A stretch of DNA of 33,819 nt, taken from contig LSSL01000499.1 of NCBI GenBank assembly GCA_001953115.1, forward strand, positions 1 through 33,819, written 5' to 3'. The stretch is from Smittium mucronatum. Lineage: Eukaryota > Kickxellomycota > Harpellomycetes > Harpellales > Legeriomycetaceae. This document shows positions 10,301 to 24,100 of the stretch, in pieces. Below the pieces are notes generated by a model that was not told the DNA's origin, searched no databases, and saw nothing but the letters and a program-made list of their open reading frames with translations. The position numbers and the translations under genes are program-made. Positions within the stretch are counted from its first letter, which is position 1. Each line of letters starts with the position of its first letter.

Positions 10301-12231
10301 CATGAGATGATCATATCTTTCGATTTTCAAAATTTTAGTATGTGTTAGTTTGAGATAAATTTTCTTTTTAAATCTTCAAAATCATATATCTCCATCCTCA
10401 TTTTTGAAGTACATATATAAGATTTTTTTTTCTCAGAAATAATATATAACCGGGTATTTCTTTAAAGAATCTGTCTTTTATATATTCCCATTTTTATAAG
10501 ATCATCTGTATTCTCAAAATTGACATACTCATAAGTCCAACCATTCATATTTTAATAATCTTAATTATAAAAAAACTTTTTCTGCTGAAAAATAATATAT
10601 CAAAGTACACCCATATTAATATAAATGATATTTATTTTTATAACTATTTTTCAAGGCTATATCAATTTTTTATAATATGTCATACTTAAAGAATAGATTA
10701 AATGAATTTTGGAGTTTTTCTAGAAGCAAGTAAAATTTAGAGATTTATATGTTTTTTTCACGCATAATCTCCAAATAAACAAAAATAAAAAAATCTCAAC
10801 TATCAAAATAAGATGTTTTTTTGCGGAAAATTCTCGAAATTAGCGGGAAATTTTTACTAGTAAAAATTGGATCCTAGGCTTTTTACCTCCATAATCTATT
10901 AAAATTTCTAGGTTTCATCCACTTTTTTCTACCTTTGAAGAAATCCCCGCATAACAGAAACATAAGCTTTATTTTAAAATATTTAAAAACATCCATCTTG
11001 TATAATTTTAGACCCGAAATTTTCTCAAAAGTTAAATTTAAAAATTCATTGAAAAGATAAATATGCTTGAAATAAAAGGGGGTAGGGTACACTCCATATA
11101 ATTTTAGAGGAAAAAAACTGTTAAATATTAACGAAATGTTATACATAGAGTATATTGAATCTGAATATGGTGAAATATTAGTTTTATACTCCTCTGTAAG
11201 AAAATTATTTGACCCAAAATATTTAAAATTTATGACCGAGAAAAGTTAAAATACAACATCCACCAAAATTCATCCAGTATAGGAAATTCATAACCTAAGA
11301 AAAACTGAAAAAATAAATTATATTATCCCATGAATAAATTCTGGAAAAAAAATTTTAAATGATTCTTAAAACTTTCAAGGTATCTTATATAGTGAATATT
11401 TGCAAAAAATTGACTTTTATTCTGCGTCAATTCTATCATATATTTTTATATACTCACCTGAAGAAAAAGCCACTATAATAAATAATATTGATATATATGT
11501 TGAAAAGTGGTATATTCAGCCATCAAAATTATCATGATATCTTAGGTATTCTCGGTTAAAATATCTGGTAAAAGTTTTTTTTTTTTATTGACCAAAAAAG
11601 AATCTATTCTCCAAATATAAAATCATTATTCCCATCTCCAAGAACAGCTGATTTTTTAGAAACCTTGGCTGGATAATTTTTTTTCATAACTTTATTATTT
11701 TATGCGAGATACTTTCAATTCCCACTAAATTTCATATAACCTCAAAATATACTTCATTTTTATCTTTTTTTAAATTTTTTAAGCTTGATTATATTCTCTT
11801 AGAGATTACCAGTACTTCTAAAAAAATTATATGTGTATAGAATTAATACTCGACAAGTTTATAAATGACTTTAAAGCATATTTTTAGATGATATAATTAT
11901 AATTCCTATACTTTTACGGAAATTTTATATTATTATGATAAATTTGGATTTCTCCAAAAATATGAGTTACTGTTCAAAATTAAAATTCGGAATTTTTTAT
12001 CAGAAAAATTCGAATATCTTGTTTTTTATTATCAGAAAAGTGCAATAAACTTGAACTTAATAACAAGGTAATTTATAATTGATTTCAAACAAATAAAATA
12101 AATAAATGCTTTTTTAGACCTTTTTAATTATTATCTCCAATTAATTTTTGGACTTTTCCGAAATAATATCGACATTTTATCAAATATTGAAAAAAAAATC
12201 CAAGTTAATAAAATTTAAAAATCCTCCATCT
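7365..12231. other. AT-rich gene desert, first part
   Basis: No gene is supported. Stop codons are dense in all six frames. The longest open stretches (8445-8663 plus, 10883-11146 minus) are what chance gives at this base composition and have no recognisable motif. Apart from the T-rich repeat tract annotated at 8340-8660, I see only short A/T runs and minor imperfect repeats, such as a tatattatgg-like series at 7441-7475. Confidence 0.65.
8340..8660 (+). repeat. Degenerate T-rich repeat tract (acttgtacttttaatt-like)
   Basis: The plus strand is strongly biased to T and contains many variants of words such as tactcgtactttta, tacttgttctttt, gcttgtaattgt, cttgcacttttaca and acttgtacttttaatt. 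A short exact hexamer run of gtaatt lies at 8411-8428. This looks like an old tandem repeat blurred by substitution and small indels. It is open for 72 codons at 8445-8663 because the repeat lacks stops in that frame, which is not evidence of a gene. Confidence 0.5.
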
Positions 12232-12640
12232 TCATTTGATAAAGCGCTTCATATAATAAATAATATCTTCTTTTGAGAAAGAAATATTTTTATCAATAAT
12301 TAATACTTTTAAGTATTGCCTCCAATATCCCTGGGTGGATCTCTTGGAGTTAAATGTGGCTAGAGGAATATCTGCACAAATACCACTATCCTTGAATTCT
12401 AATTTATGCTGAGAGTAACTATAGCTCATAAAAAAGAGAAGAAGTATCAATCAGGATCTATAAAAAATTTTCAAGTCCTAACTCCGAATCAGTTAATTTA
12501 AAGAGACCACCTACAATTCAGCGATCTCTATAATATTTTGTGAGTAGAAGTCAATTGGAACAACATCTTGTTGGCTAAGCTCCCTTGTTGAATACAAAAT
12601 TTCATTGTAAAACCTTTAATGGCAATAGTCTCATAATTTC
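12232..12640 (-). pseudogene. Possible decayed protein-coding remnant
   Basis: A patch of less AT-rich sequence stands out from the desert. On the minus strand, short stretches in different frames have mixed amino-acid composition unlike the usual K/N/I/F translation of this region. Examples are ILYSTRELSQQDVVPIDFYS near 12600-12540, and SQHKLEFKDSGICADIPLAT within the 72-codon open stretch 12232-12450. Several stops separate them. I recognise no family and no catalytic motif. It could be a fragment of an old gene or transposon, or simply a compositional fluctuation. Confidence 0.25.
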
Positions 12641-15600
12641 TACTATCTTACAAAAAATTTCATTTTAGCACTATTATCTTTAAAAACTATAAATAAAAAA
12701 AAATGAAAACAAATTAATTAGATTTTGTTAGAACTCTGGGGTCATAAAAGAAAAAAAAATTATTTTTAATTTTTAATTGAATCATTTGTTGAGAAAATAC
12801 TTTTTGATTCAAGAAAATTTTTGGTCAAAGAGTAATAAAGAGAAAAAATGCTTTCTGGCGTATAATATTCTCAGGATTTAAATATCATACTCGAAATTTT
12901 TCACAACCAGATTTGCGGTCCAAGGGATAAACTTATTTGGATTTATTTTAGACTTCATCAATATTTTCCAACTATATATCTGGAGATAAATGGTTTTGTT
13001 TACATTCTTGTTATTTTCTGAAATTATTTTTTAAAAATTCATCTTACTATTTTTTTTCAGTTCAGCTGTATCGATGGCATTTTTCAGATGGTCTAAAGAT
13101 TTCTTGGTAATTTTTCCGAAAATACAAAAACTAATTTTTGATTTTTAAAGAGCATTAAAAATTTAAAAAACTGAATCTATTATTAATATCCCTGTAATTA
13201 ACTTCACTTCATAATGAGTTTTTTTTTTTTTGAGATCTTTTACCACTATTTTGATCACCAAGAAAAATAAAATTGCTTCTATAAGTTGTTTTAATTCAAA
13301 AAAAAAGTTAAAGAATATATTTTAAGGTTAAAAATATAGCTTTAATTAACCCCTATTAACTATCTAGAGTGGGCGGAGAAAATAATAAATTTCAACTAAA
13401 ATATTTACTAATCTCCCACCGAATGAAAAAATAAAAAATAAAAATCTAGGATGAATATTTTCAACAAGCTTTTCAAAGGATCAGAACTAGGACATCATCT
13501 TCTTTTTGATATTTACCTATTACATTTTTTTGGGGATTTTCATTAGCTTGCATAATAACACTACCAATGGAGTTAAGTTAAACACCAAAGTTCGAAAAGT
13601 TGAATTATTAATTTTATAATTAAAAAAAGATATTTTGTATGAAATATAAAGTTAAAAGTAATAAAAATATATTCTTTTATGCCTCTATTTGATCATTTTA
13701 GAATACAGTCCTAAAAATAATTAAATTATTCAATTATTAATCCGCGATTCTCTAGTCCCTATAATACAAAATAAAAAATTATGACAAGATATTTATCGAG
13801 CAGTATCAGAAACCAATAAGATACACATATTTTATAAATTATGAATAGCAATGTATTCCCTAATAATTTTTTTAAATGCTGTAAAATCTTATATAATTTG
13901 ATAAAATAATAATTTTATTTAAAATTTTAAAAATAAATGCTTTTTTTGTATACTGGTTTTAGATTTCGGAAATATTTGGTAACATAAGTTATTATTCACT
14001 TTTATCAAAATATTTCTAATAGTTAATTTTTCATAAATACATCAAAAAGTTAAATATGAAAAAAATCGATTAAAATATTTTTTTTATTCAAAACATAATT
14101 TTAATATCAACCAAAAATACAATTAGAGGAAGAAAAACTTTAATTTATTTATGAAAAATAATTATTATTTATAAAGATATCCATGTAAATAAACTTTATA
14201 ATTTTTTTATATTAATATGCTTTTTTTTCTTAGTATAATTTTCTACGAGTTTTTCTTTGTGTTTAACGATAAAATTAATATGTTAATTTATATTATAATA
14301 ACTTTATTCGGCCGAAAAATCAAAAAAAATAAACCAAAAAAAATAATTTTTTTTAGTAAAAAAGAATAGAATTGCTATAATTCATTGTAATTTATTGTAA
14401 TTTACTTTAATTTATTTTAATTTTAGATTTTTAAAATTAAGAAAAATACTATCTAATAAAAAAAAGTTATTCACTTTTAATTTTCTAACTGAAATTCTCT
14501 ATTTAAATGGAACCAAATAAATACCCATCCCAATTTTAAAACACTATGGGAATTAGAGAGGAAAATATAAAAAAATTGATTATATCTAGAGGTAAAAATG
14601 CAATATTTGTGATTATAAAAACAAGCGATGCTTGAAGATTTTATTACGCCTTCCTTTTATGGTAAATAATTGTAAATCTAAAAGTAAGCCTAAAATTTGA
14701 AAAAAAATCTAATGAGAAAAAATACTTATCAACTAACGACTTATTTTTATAAATTTATGAATTAGTTTATTTGAACTTTTTGATAAATTCATTTTTGTTA
14801 GGCTATGTAGTACCGTGGTGTTTTCATTATTATCCACGTGCATAATTTTTTATATTGGGTTTTATTTCAAAGATTTAATAAATTATATTTCTCTTGGCTT
14901 ATTTTTTTTAAAAAAACTAACTATGTGTTAAACTATTGATGAAAAATCGCTATTAAAATAAAGAAATAACCCGAGCCCTCTCATATACCTCAATTATGAT
15001 AAATATTTCCATCCCAAAATCGGATTATCATTGTTTAAGCACCTTTTATTAACTGATATACATAATAATGACGTTTATTTAAATTTTTTATTTGGATAAA
15101 GATAACATGAAAAATATATTAAATAAATCAATACGGTGATAACTTGTTTTTATCTATAGCATTCTGCAAGTCCTTATAAATCTCCAAAAATAAAAACCTG
15201 TATTGCATTATGCAAAATTGGAGATTAGATAGCCTCTATCCTGTGACTCATTTTCACCAAGTCATAATTGGGAGAAAAAATTAACTAATTTCGTTAATTG
15301 AATTCATATCCTCTCAAATATCCTTATTACTTTTTTGGATTCAAAAAAACTTGAAATTTCAACTAAATTTTTTTATTCTTTTATTTTTAAATATAATAAA
15401 GTTTATTTGGTTTTGCTGAAAATATTTTATAAGGTAAAGTCATAAAGTGTGTCTATTTTCCTATAAAAAACTTTTTTTCTAATATTATCGCCTTATATCA
15501 TAACTAAATATTCTCATTTAATGATTTAGTTTCTGATTCTATAAAATTAATTCTTTTTAGATTTTCTTCTTCTATATTTTTTCAAACTCAATTAACTAAC

Positions 15601-18600
15601 CCTTCCCTAGTTTAAAATTTCCTCTTTACAATATCTTGGGGTAATTTGAGAATTATTTTATCGGTCCTGAATAGAAGAAAATCTTATCTGCATTTTTTAT
15701 GTGGCTTATCTTTAATTAAAGGCCCAAAAAATATCCCGAAAACATAAAATAACCTATTATTTATTTTCGTATATGATTTTTTTTAAACTTAATTAATTTT
15801 TGAGTATTAAAATCAAGTATTTCAACTGACCCATTGCATTAAACAGTTTTTTGGGGATTGGGATTGGATATTTAATAAATTGACTTTGAATTGAAAGGTC
15901 CATTGTCCTTTTTTACTTTTTTTTATTACAAATTAAAACAAGATTTTCAGTAATTGATGATTTTACCATGTGATGTTGTCGGATATTTTAGTACATCTAT
16001 GTGATGTCCTCTTATTATCTCAATATTTTGAATGATATTTACTTGTTACAAAAGTAAGTTTCCTGGAAATTTTCATTCAATCCAACCTCAAATATTTCAA
16101 AAATTATGAATATTGAGACTCAAATGCATCAGTAATGAAATAGCTCTTGAAGCAATTTTTGGCATTTAAAAAAAAAATTATGAATTAATGAATTTTAAAT
16201 ATCCAATATTGGTAAATATTTATTCATTTATTTATTAAACAATATCCCTTTTAATGATAATAAAAGAAATTTTATTCGTTAAAAGGAGTTATTAATTTTC
16301 AAGAGGTTTTAGATAGATTCAAAATTATTCTATTAATCTTATCAAAAGTCACAAGATATTGCTCGAATGAATAAACTATTTTTTTATAAAGATTTTTTCG
16401 ATTTTTATTCACCGAAAATAATAATAATAAGTGTTTTTTTTTGACTGTAAAGATAATTACTTCAATATATATAAAGAAAGCGACTAATAAAATCATCTTA
16501 AATAGTTAATAATTTTTATATCTAAAAATTTAATTCTTCAAAAAAAAAATTTATAAAAGCCTTTGAGAATCTATAATAAAATTACCTATTTATTATGGTA
16601 ATATAGCGAGCATTCAATTAGTAATATTTATGATACATCTTCATCTTTATTTTTTGAATAAAAAGAAAGAGTTAAAAAACAAAGTTATTTTTTAATACTT
16701 TAATATATTAAATCATGAAAATAAAATTAATTAGGCTTAGCCTTCTTCCAACTACTATTTCCCTTAATCATTCTTTTCTTGGCTCTTAACTCCATATTTT
16801 CGCATATTTTGATGTCGTTTCAACTAGATAAAAATATATTTTTAACTTATGCATTATATATTTAAATTCCTTATAAAAATAATCCTATTAAATCATTTTT
16901 AACACATTTAGACCCGTGAAATTTAATAAGACGTTTTACTGATTCCTATTTTTTTAATATATCAGAAGATAAAATATTAAATAAAAAAATCATTCTATTA
17001 ACGTGAATTCATTTAAGTGGATATTAAAATATTCCATTAAAAAATCTATAATTATTTTGTCCTTTTTTATCCTTTAAATTTATAGTTTAAGATTTCTATA
17101 TCCACTTAATAATTTTAATTGGCGTTTTTTAAAATAAAATAAGGCTATATCTCAATAATTTTATGTAATTTTTAAAAATTTCGATACTTTTGAAAATAAA
17201 TTGGAATATTACAAAAGAATAAAAGGATCATAAGATCAAGAGATTGAAATAAATTAAATCATTTTTTAATTTCATTTTATTAATTAAAATCCACAAAAAA
17301 ATTCTACTTTTTTTTGAAAAGCATTAATTTTTATTTTATGGTATTTTATATTTAAGCTCAAAAAAACAAATTATTAAAATAGCTCAATATTAAGAATAAT
17401 AATCTTTAAAACTGTCTTTGAATGACCTTTAATTCTTATTTGTTCTGAATTTCGGCGACTTTTTCAGCATTTTTCTTAATATTGTTAATAATAATGAATT
17501 TATACTTTTATATCATTTTTTATTAATTAATCCAAGATTAAACAATATATAAATATTCTAGATGTTTATAAATTTATAATTTTATAATTTTATAATAACA
17601 CACAATATTCCAGAAAATCGTGAATTTTATTCAAGATATCAAATAAATCCAACATTAAGTTTTAATTAAAATTTCCAAATCCAGCATCTTTACTATCTTC
17701 TAAAACTAAATATACATCTATCTATTGAGATTAAGGAAAAATAACGTCCATTAAAATCTCTATTTCTTTCTATTTCACTTCGATAAAACCAGTTCTATTG
17801 TATTAAAGAAGTAGAAATTCTCATACTCGAATACTATAGTTTTTATACGCTTATAAACTCTATCAAGGTTGTCTTCTAACGGTCTTTAGACCCATATTTT
17901 TTAGTCTTATTAAATATTTTGAATGAATTATTTGTAGAAGGCTCAAAAAAATTATATTTCGTTTCAAATTTGAATTTTTTAAAAAAAACTAGATTTTTTT
18001 TTTAAAGTGATCCTTACTCCCTTAAATATTGTAAAATTATTTTTAAAAAAAAATTTTTTTGAAGTTTCGAAAATTTTTTGAGTAGGTTTTACTAGGATAT
18101 TATAAATTTTAAATTCCGTTCTGCCTTTGTAAGCCTCTCCTTCAGCGTTAATAAATTCATAAAAAATTTTAAAGTATTATCACTAGCGGCTTTTTTAACC
18201 ATTCGATTTATTGAGCAAATTTTTTATCTTATTTCATGGATTCTGTTGAATCGGTTAATATAATTTTTACTTGAAAATTTTAGCTCATAATTCTTCGCTG
18301 ATTATAAAATTTCTTTATTAACTACAAATAAAACTTATGGATATCATTTTTCGTAAAATGAATTGTTACATGCATTTAATTCCGATATATATCAGTAATG
18401 CCTTAATTTATTACTAAAAAATTTCCTTTTATCAACCCAAATGAAGACTCTAAATTTATATGCATTTTTAATAAAGATTTAATAAGAATTTGCGGATTAA
18501 TTAATATAACAGAATCTTTGAATTTTGGGACAATTTACAGGGATAAGATTTTCTAGTGGTGTGTAATCTTTGACAGAATAAAAGAGTAAAGAAAGTTCAA

Positions 18601-18840
18601 CAGCAGCTAACAATCTTCAGCCTCCTATAATTAAATTAAATCTTAATTTTTAACTGCTTTAAGATTAGTTTTGCTATTTTTTTGATTAGACATATAAATA
18701 ATATTTTATTTTGTGATTCCACAAGAAGGCTAAACTATTATTTAAAAATAATTATATCTCTCTTCTATTTCTTTTTTTATCTTATTTTTTAGGAAAAAAA
18801 GATAAAATCCCATTAGAAAGAATAAAAAATAAAACAAAAG
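12641..18840. other. AT-rich gene desert, second part
   Basis: No gene, RNA gene or transposon fragment could be recognised. The 65-codon open stretch at 16299-16496 (minus) is rich in K, I, L and F and is chance-like. A short run built on tttataa lies at about 17565-17597. Homopolymer A and T tracts are common throughout. Confidence 0.65.
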
Positions 18841-18897
18841 GACTGACTGACTGACTATATAACTAACTAACTAAATAAATAACTAAATAACTAACTG
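18841..18897 (+). repeat. Compound tetranucleotide microsatellite
   Basis: Four copies of gact (18841-18856) are followed after tata by a mixed run of aact and aaat units to 18897. A short related aact run recurs at 19139-19150. The change from gact to aact along the tract suggests one unit type arose from the other by substitution and slippage. Confidence 0.9.
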
Positions 18898-21070
18898 TAA
18901 TGATTCGATTTCATCTAAACACCTGGTTTCAATTTAATGAATCACAATCACTATTAAATAAACACCCATCTGATAAAATCATATATTTGCCTAAAAATTA
19001 GTCTTTGGAAAAAAATAAGCTTTTCGGCATTTTATTTTTTCGATCCTATTCCATAGTTTTATTAGTATTCTCCATAGTAATCCCGTCTTAATTATTGTAT
19101 TTAAAGAATAAAAAATTCTCCGAAATAGACCCTTGACACTAACTAACTAAATCTTCATAATTAAATGGACTTTAATTTCCTATTGAAAGAAAATTTATTT
19201 GTTAGAAATAGTACTACGGACAACACTTATGCCAATTATATTTATAAATCGTGATTTGCATATTTACTCTAAATTTCCTTTGTATTTTATATTCTTTTTG
19301 AATTTTTTCATAGATATTTTTTTATTTCAATATACCCTTTATTATAACCAAATATCTTTTTGTCTCTGAAATTATTAAATCTTTTATTTTTTTGATTCAT
19401 TTAATATTAGTATAGTGATATGAATTTTTTTTTCTAAGCCTCTTTTTTCAAAAAAGCAATCCTCCTAATTTAATGTATAAAAAAGAATCTTTAAACCCAA
19501 AATTATTTTTAAAACTTTCAAACAATTTTATGAAATTAATTTATTTAATTTTATATAGCTTATATTGAGTATATTTGAAATTGGGCTGGTTATTGGTGAA
19601 GGATTCCCTAAATTTACTTATTAGTTTTTTTATTTAAAAAAAGTCCTTTAGTTTCTGGTCTGTGATATAATTAGAAATTATATTTATGTTTCAGGATAAA
19701 TTATAAAAAAAAATACTGGTGCTATTATACTTATATATCCATATGTAATATATTGAATATAATATTATATTATTGAATGTACAATAGATATTTTATTTTG
19801 TATAATATTGAAAAAAAAACTCAAAATTCATTTTATTGGATGATATTTTTTATAAGAGGACAATAATTATTAGGTGGCTGAAACATTTAAAAAAAATATC
19901 AGCAAACATTAAAATATTTGGTCAAAAACATACCTGATTTATTCGGGTAACATCTTGGAGCTTGTGAGAAATTTAACGAAAATATTTAGGATTTTTTTGA
20001 AATACCTTGAGAAATATTAATAGGTCTTTAAACTATTGATTTTTTTTTAATAATTAAAATTTTTGTTTCTTAAAATATTTGGATTTTTAAAAATAATTTA
20101 TCTCAAATTAAACTTTCTTTCTGTATGGTTTTATTTTTATAAAAACAAAATGTGAGAATTATTGGATTTAAATTATATTGACGATTAATTATATTTTCCA
20201 TGAGATAAATAAAAAATCGGCACATTCTTTTTATCTTAATCATTGAAAAAATTGGCACCAAACTCTTATTACTCATGAAGACATTTGTTAATTCTCCTAT
20301 ACTCATTCCTATATTTTTATAACTATTTGCCGTGCAATTATTCGCCTAAACATAAAAAAGAATACCTAATGGATAGATTCGATTTTATTCAGCATCTACT
20401 ATTACATTAAATTCCCATTTCTCTTGTCTAATAAATTCTCTTTGTATTAAAAAAAATCATAGTGGTATTAGTATCTTAATTTTTGTTTCTACATACTCAT
20501 ATTTTTCTATTACTACACCCTAAACATAAGACGATGCGTGTTAAAGAGTAAAAATTATCTTTTTAAACTTAGCTTTTTTAAAAAAGAAACAGTTTCCGTT
20601 TTTTGTTTTTTACATCCTTTGATTACATTTGGAACTATTTCTTCCATATAAATCTAGTGCTTTTTTACGTGAACCTCAAAAAAATTTGAAATCAGCTAAG
20701 CGATTGATTATAAATTTTCAGAAAAAATTCCCAATTTTAGTAAAAACTCTCTTAATTTTAGATTTTTTGGTTCTTAAAAGAAATATATATTTATAAATTT
20801 CAATTTTCCTGAATTCTTCGCTTTTTGGAACCTAGAAAAAAAAAATTCAGAAATAATTATTTAAATTTAAACATATTTTATTCCTTGTAAATTTTTGTAA
20901 TTTCAATGTTTTAATTCTTAAATTTCCATTTATTTGATTTAATAAATACAATTATAATATAAATATATGGTTACTAATCCATTAAAAAAAAGGCTATAAC
21001 ATTTATTTGTGTTAATTTCTGGGATTTTCCTGTGATTTTTTTATATTAAGTTATCACATTGAATTCCTTG
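18898..21070. other. AT-rich gene desert, third part
   Basis: No gene seen. The 67-codon open stretch at 20103-20306 (minus) lacks any motif and is at chance length for this composition. Some sampled 60-base lines here contain only 4 G or C bases. Confidence 0.65.
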
Positions 21071-21120
21071 GACCAATGCCCTGTGGGTAAGGAGCCACTA
21101 GAGTGACAGATGGGAGTGGA
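21071..21120. other. Isolated GC-rich island
   Basis: These 50 bases contain 28 G or C, against roughly one in five or fewer on either side. The change is abrupt at both edges. No cloverleaf, promoter motif or protein fragment is obvious, and no inverted repeat dominates. It might be a remnant of an inserted sequence, part of a small RNA gene, or a repeat tip. I make no functional call. Confidence 0.6.
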
Positions 21121-24100
21121 ATGAAATTTGATTATTTTTTCCTTTTATTATATTTTTATTTTAGTCTTTTTTCTAGTATTTAAATATTATAAATAAATTC
21201 CATTTTAAAAAAAATCACATTGAATTTATGAGTACAATTAAGTCAAAAAAATTGTAGAGGTTTTATAGAGAAATTCCAATTTTCCGATAAATTTTTTGGA
21301 AATACAGGGCTTCTAAATAATATTTGTCACATCGAAACTCTAAAAAACCAAAAATAAAATTTCTGTAAATAAATTGAGGATTTGATATTATTGGATTTAC
21401 TATTTACAAATTATTGGTAGAAATTTTTTTGTTACATTAAAATAATTTTTTAATGCATTTTTAAAATGACTTTAATTGGATAGTTGAAAATTTTCTATTT
21501 GCGAAATCAAACATTTTGTAATCATGTAAATTTTTTTTTAAAAATTGTGGATTTAATTTAAATTTAAAAATAAAATAATTGAGAACTAATACTAATGTAA
21601 AATCAATAGGTCTTAAACCCCATAAAATTACAATAAAATCATGATTTCTGTTTGTTTTTTCACAATAGTTAAAATAATAACTTAAAATTGAGGTATTATG
21701 AAAGTTTTTAGAATATTTTCCGAAAATAAGTGCTAAAAAAAATTGAAAAAATGCTTTATGTACATAAAAACTAAAACTCTTATTTATATGTTAAAAATTA
21801 CTATTTGATAGTTCTATTTTGCTGGATTTTGGTTTTTATTGATGTTATATTCCAAAAAAAAAAAAAAAACTGAGATATATATTCCGCATAGACTTTGCTT
21901 TAGTATGTTTTTTACATTACTAAATTTATTCTCTTTTTTTAGAGTATGTAAGAATATGATATTTACTTTCATATTTTAACCGAAACTATCTGTATTTATT
22001 CTCTTTTTTTCAGTGAACCATATATTTTGTTATTATAAACGATGTCTTAGTATTAATTTAATGAAAATTAACTATAACTATAACCTTAATCACAATTTAT
22101 ATTTTAAATTATACAGAGCTTTCTGAGCTGACAATTCCATATATTATTATTTTTTTGTGGGTATGCATTTTATATTTTATTTTCGGTATGAGAGTTTTAA
22201 TTATTCCATTTTAGTTTGAAATTAAAAAATTTACTTATAAAATTTTCTACATTGAGCTTCTCTATAATTTGAATTTACATTTATTCGTCAAAAAAAATAA
22301 GTGAAAATCTTTATTCTGAAAAATCCGAATTAAACTAGATGGATTACTTAGAACTCTTTGTTATATAATTTGATAATCCGCTCTGTCTAGAACTCTAAAA
22401 AAAAAATATATTAATTTTTTGATATTTTGAAATTTTACATTTTCTAAGGAATCTTCCATTTAATATTTTGAAATACAGCTCTTGACTTGGAAATGTATAT
22501 CTTAATATTTTTAAAATTGATACCATCATGTTTATATAACATTCCTCTTGTTTTTTTTGTATTATCTTAATTTATTTTTCCCATTAATTTTACGTTTGAA
22601 ACACTGTTAAAAAATTAAATACCTCTATATCCATTTTTCTATTTAAAATTTACTTATAGTTATTTCAAAACTCCTTTATTAACTTTTTTTTTTCTGGCTT
22701 GGCACAACTTAAATGCTATTATTTATTCCTATGACAACAGATTCGTTTTCTACTAATAAATTTTTTTCGAATAATGTATTGATATTATTTATTTAATATC
22801 TTGTGAGAAAATCTTTAAGGGTATTCTCATTGGATTATTATTAAATATTCACAAAAATATTAAAATATTAATCACTAAATTTACATGAATTTCATTAATT
22901 AAAACTTAAAAATACCAAAAAAATTAGTAATATAAATAATTGGGATAAATAAAATACTTAGGATGGTATTTTAAAAAAAAAAAATTCTATTTTAAATTAC
23001 ATATCTTAATTTAAGTAAATCATTTCCCAAATTGTTTTTTTTTTTGTTTTTTTAAAAAAAATGACAACTTTTAATTGAAATTATATATTCTCTTAATAAT
23101 TTTGGCATAAAATTAGACTGGAAAAGTTTTATTGATAAAATAAATAAAAAATTCCTAATTTGGGAAATTATACCAAACTATAAATATCTGTTTATTTTAT
23201 CATGAAAAATTATCTTTTGAAGAAAAAACTTATCTATGGTAAATTTTGTTCAAATTATCAAATTAGATACAGAATATTGATTAACTTAATATCATTTATC
23301 ATTAAAATGAAGAATTATCACTTTGAAAAACTGTAAAAAACTTCCTTTCTTCGATATAAATATATATATATCTTCCATAGATACTACCTCATCTTTCTTT
23401 TTCAAACCCAACTAAATCTAGTGAAAGGTTATGGATTTATAGAAACTATATTTATGCCATATTATGATTCTTTTATTCTATAAATCAAAGAGATTCAATT
23501 TTATTAATCTTTTTTATCCTTTTAAGGGTATATTTAAGGGAAGTGGGGGTATCATTCCATCCACCTCTTTATATTTTACTATTGTTTTTAAAATAATTTC
23601 TAAATAATCCAAATTCCTTTATAGTAAGTATATTTCTGACAACAATGAATTTGGGTAACAAGATTTAACTCAATATATATTTAAATAGTGGAAAATTTTA
23701 TCATACTCGCCAAAAATTGACTATTCTTTTTATTCGGAATCTAACCCTTATGTTCCAATTTTTTAATATTTGGAGCTATATTTTTTCTCTCAGATTTTAG
23801 CACCTGAATATTTTCTGGATATTTGAAATAAACTTTTCGAGATTTTTTTTCAAACAGGAATTAAAATTTCCTGTTAGTCGATTGATTTTTTAATCTGATA
23901 ATCTAAGGTAATATATTCCAAGCAGACTAAAAACTGCGCAATACTTGTAAAACTGAGATGTGTCACTACTTTCAAAATTATAAAATTCACAATAGTAAAA
24001 ATATTCCCATATACTTGATCTGAAGCACCTTCCCTCTCTTCACGTAAAAGCTGTAATTTTGGCTTTTTTTATAATTAAAATCTGGTTATCTAATTTAAAA

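Noticed and set aside
10883..11146. 87-codon open stretch on the minus strand
   Set aside because: At this AT content an open stretch of this length is expected about once in a window of this size by rough calculation. The translation is rich in F, K, L and N, with no motif and no compositional shift.
21071..21120. tRNA gene in the GC-rich island
   Set aside because: No GTTCGANTC-like T-loop and no cloverleaf arms could be laid out.
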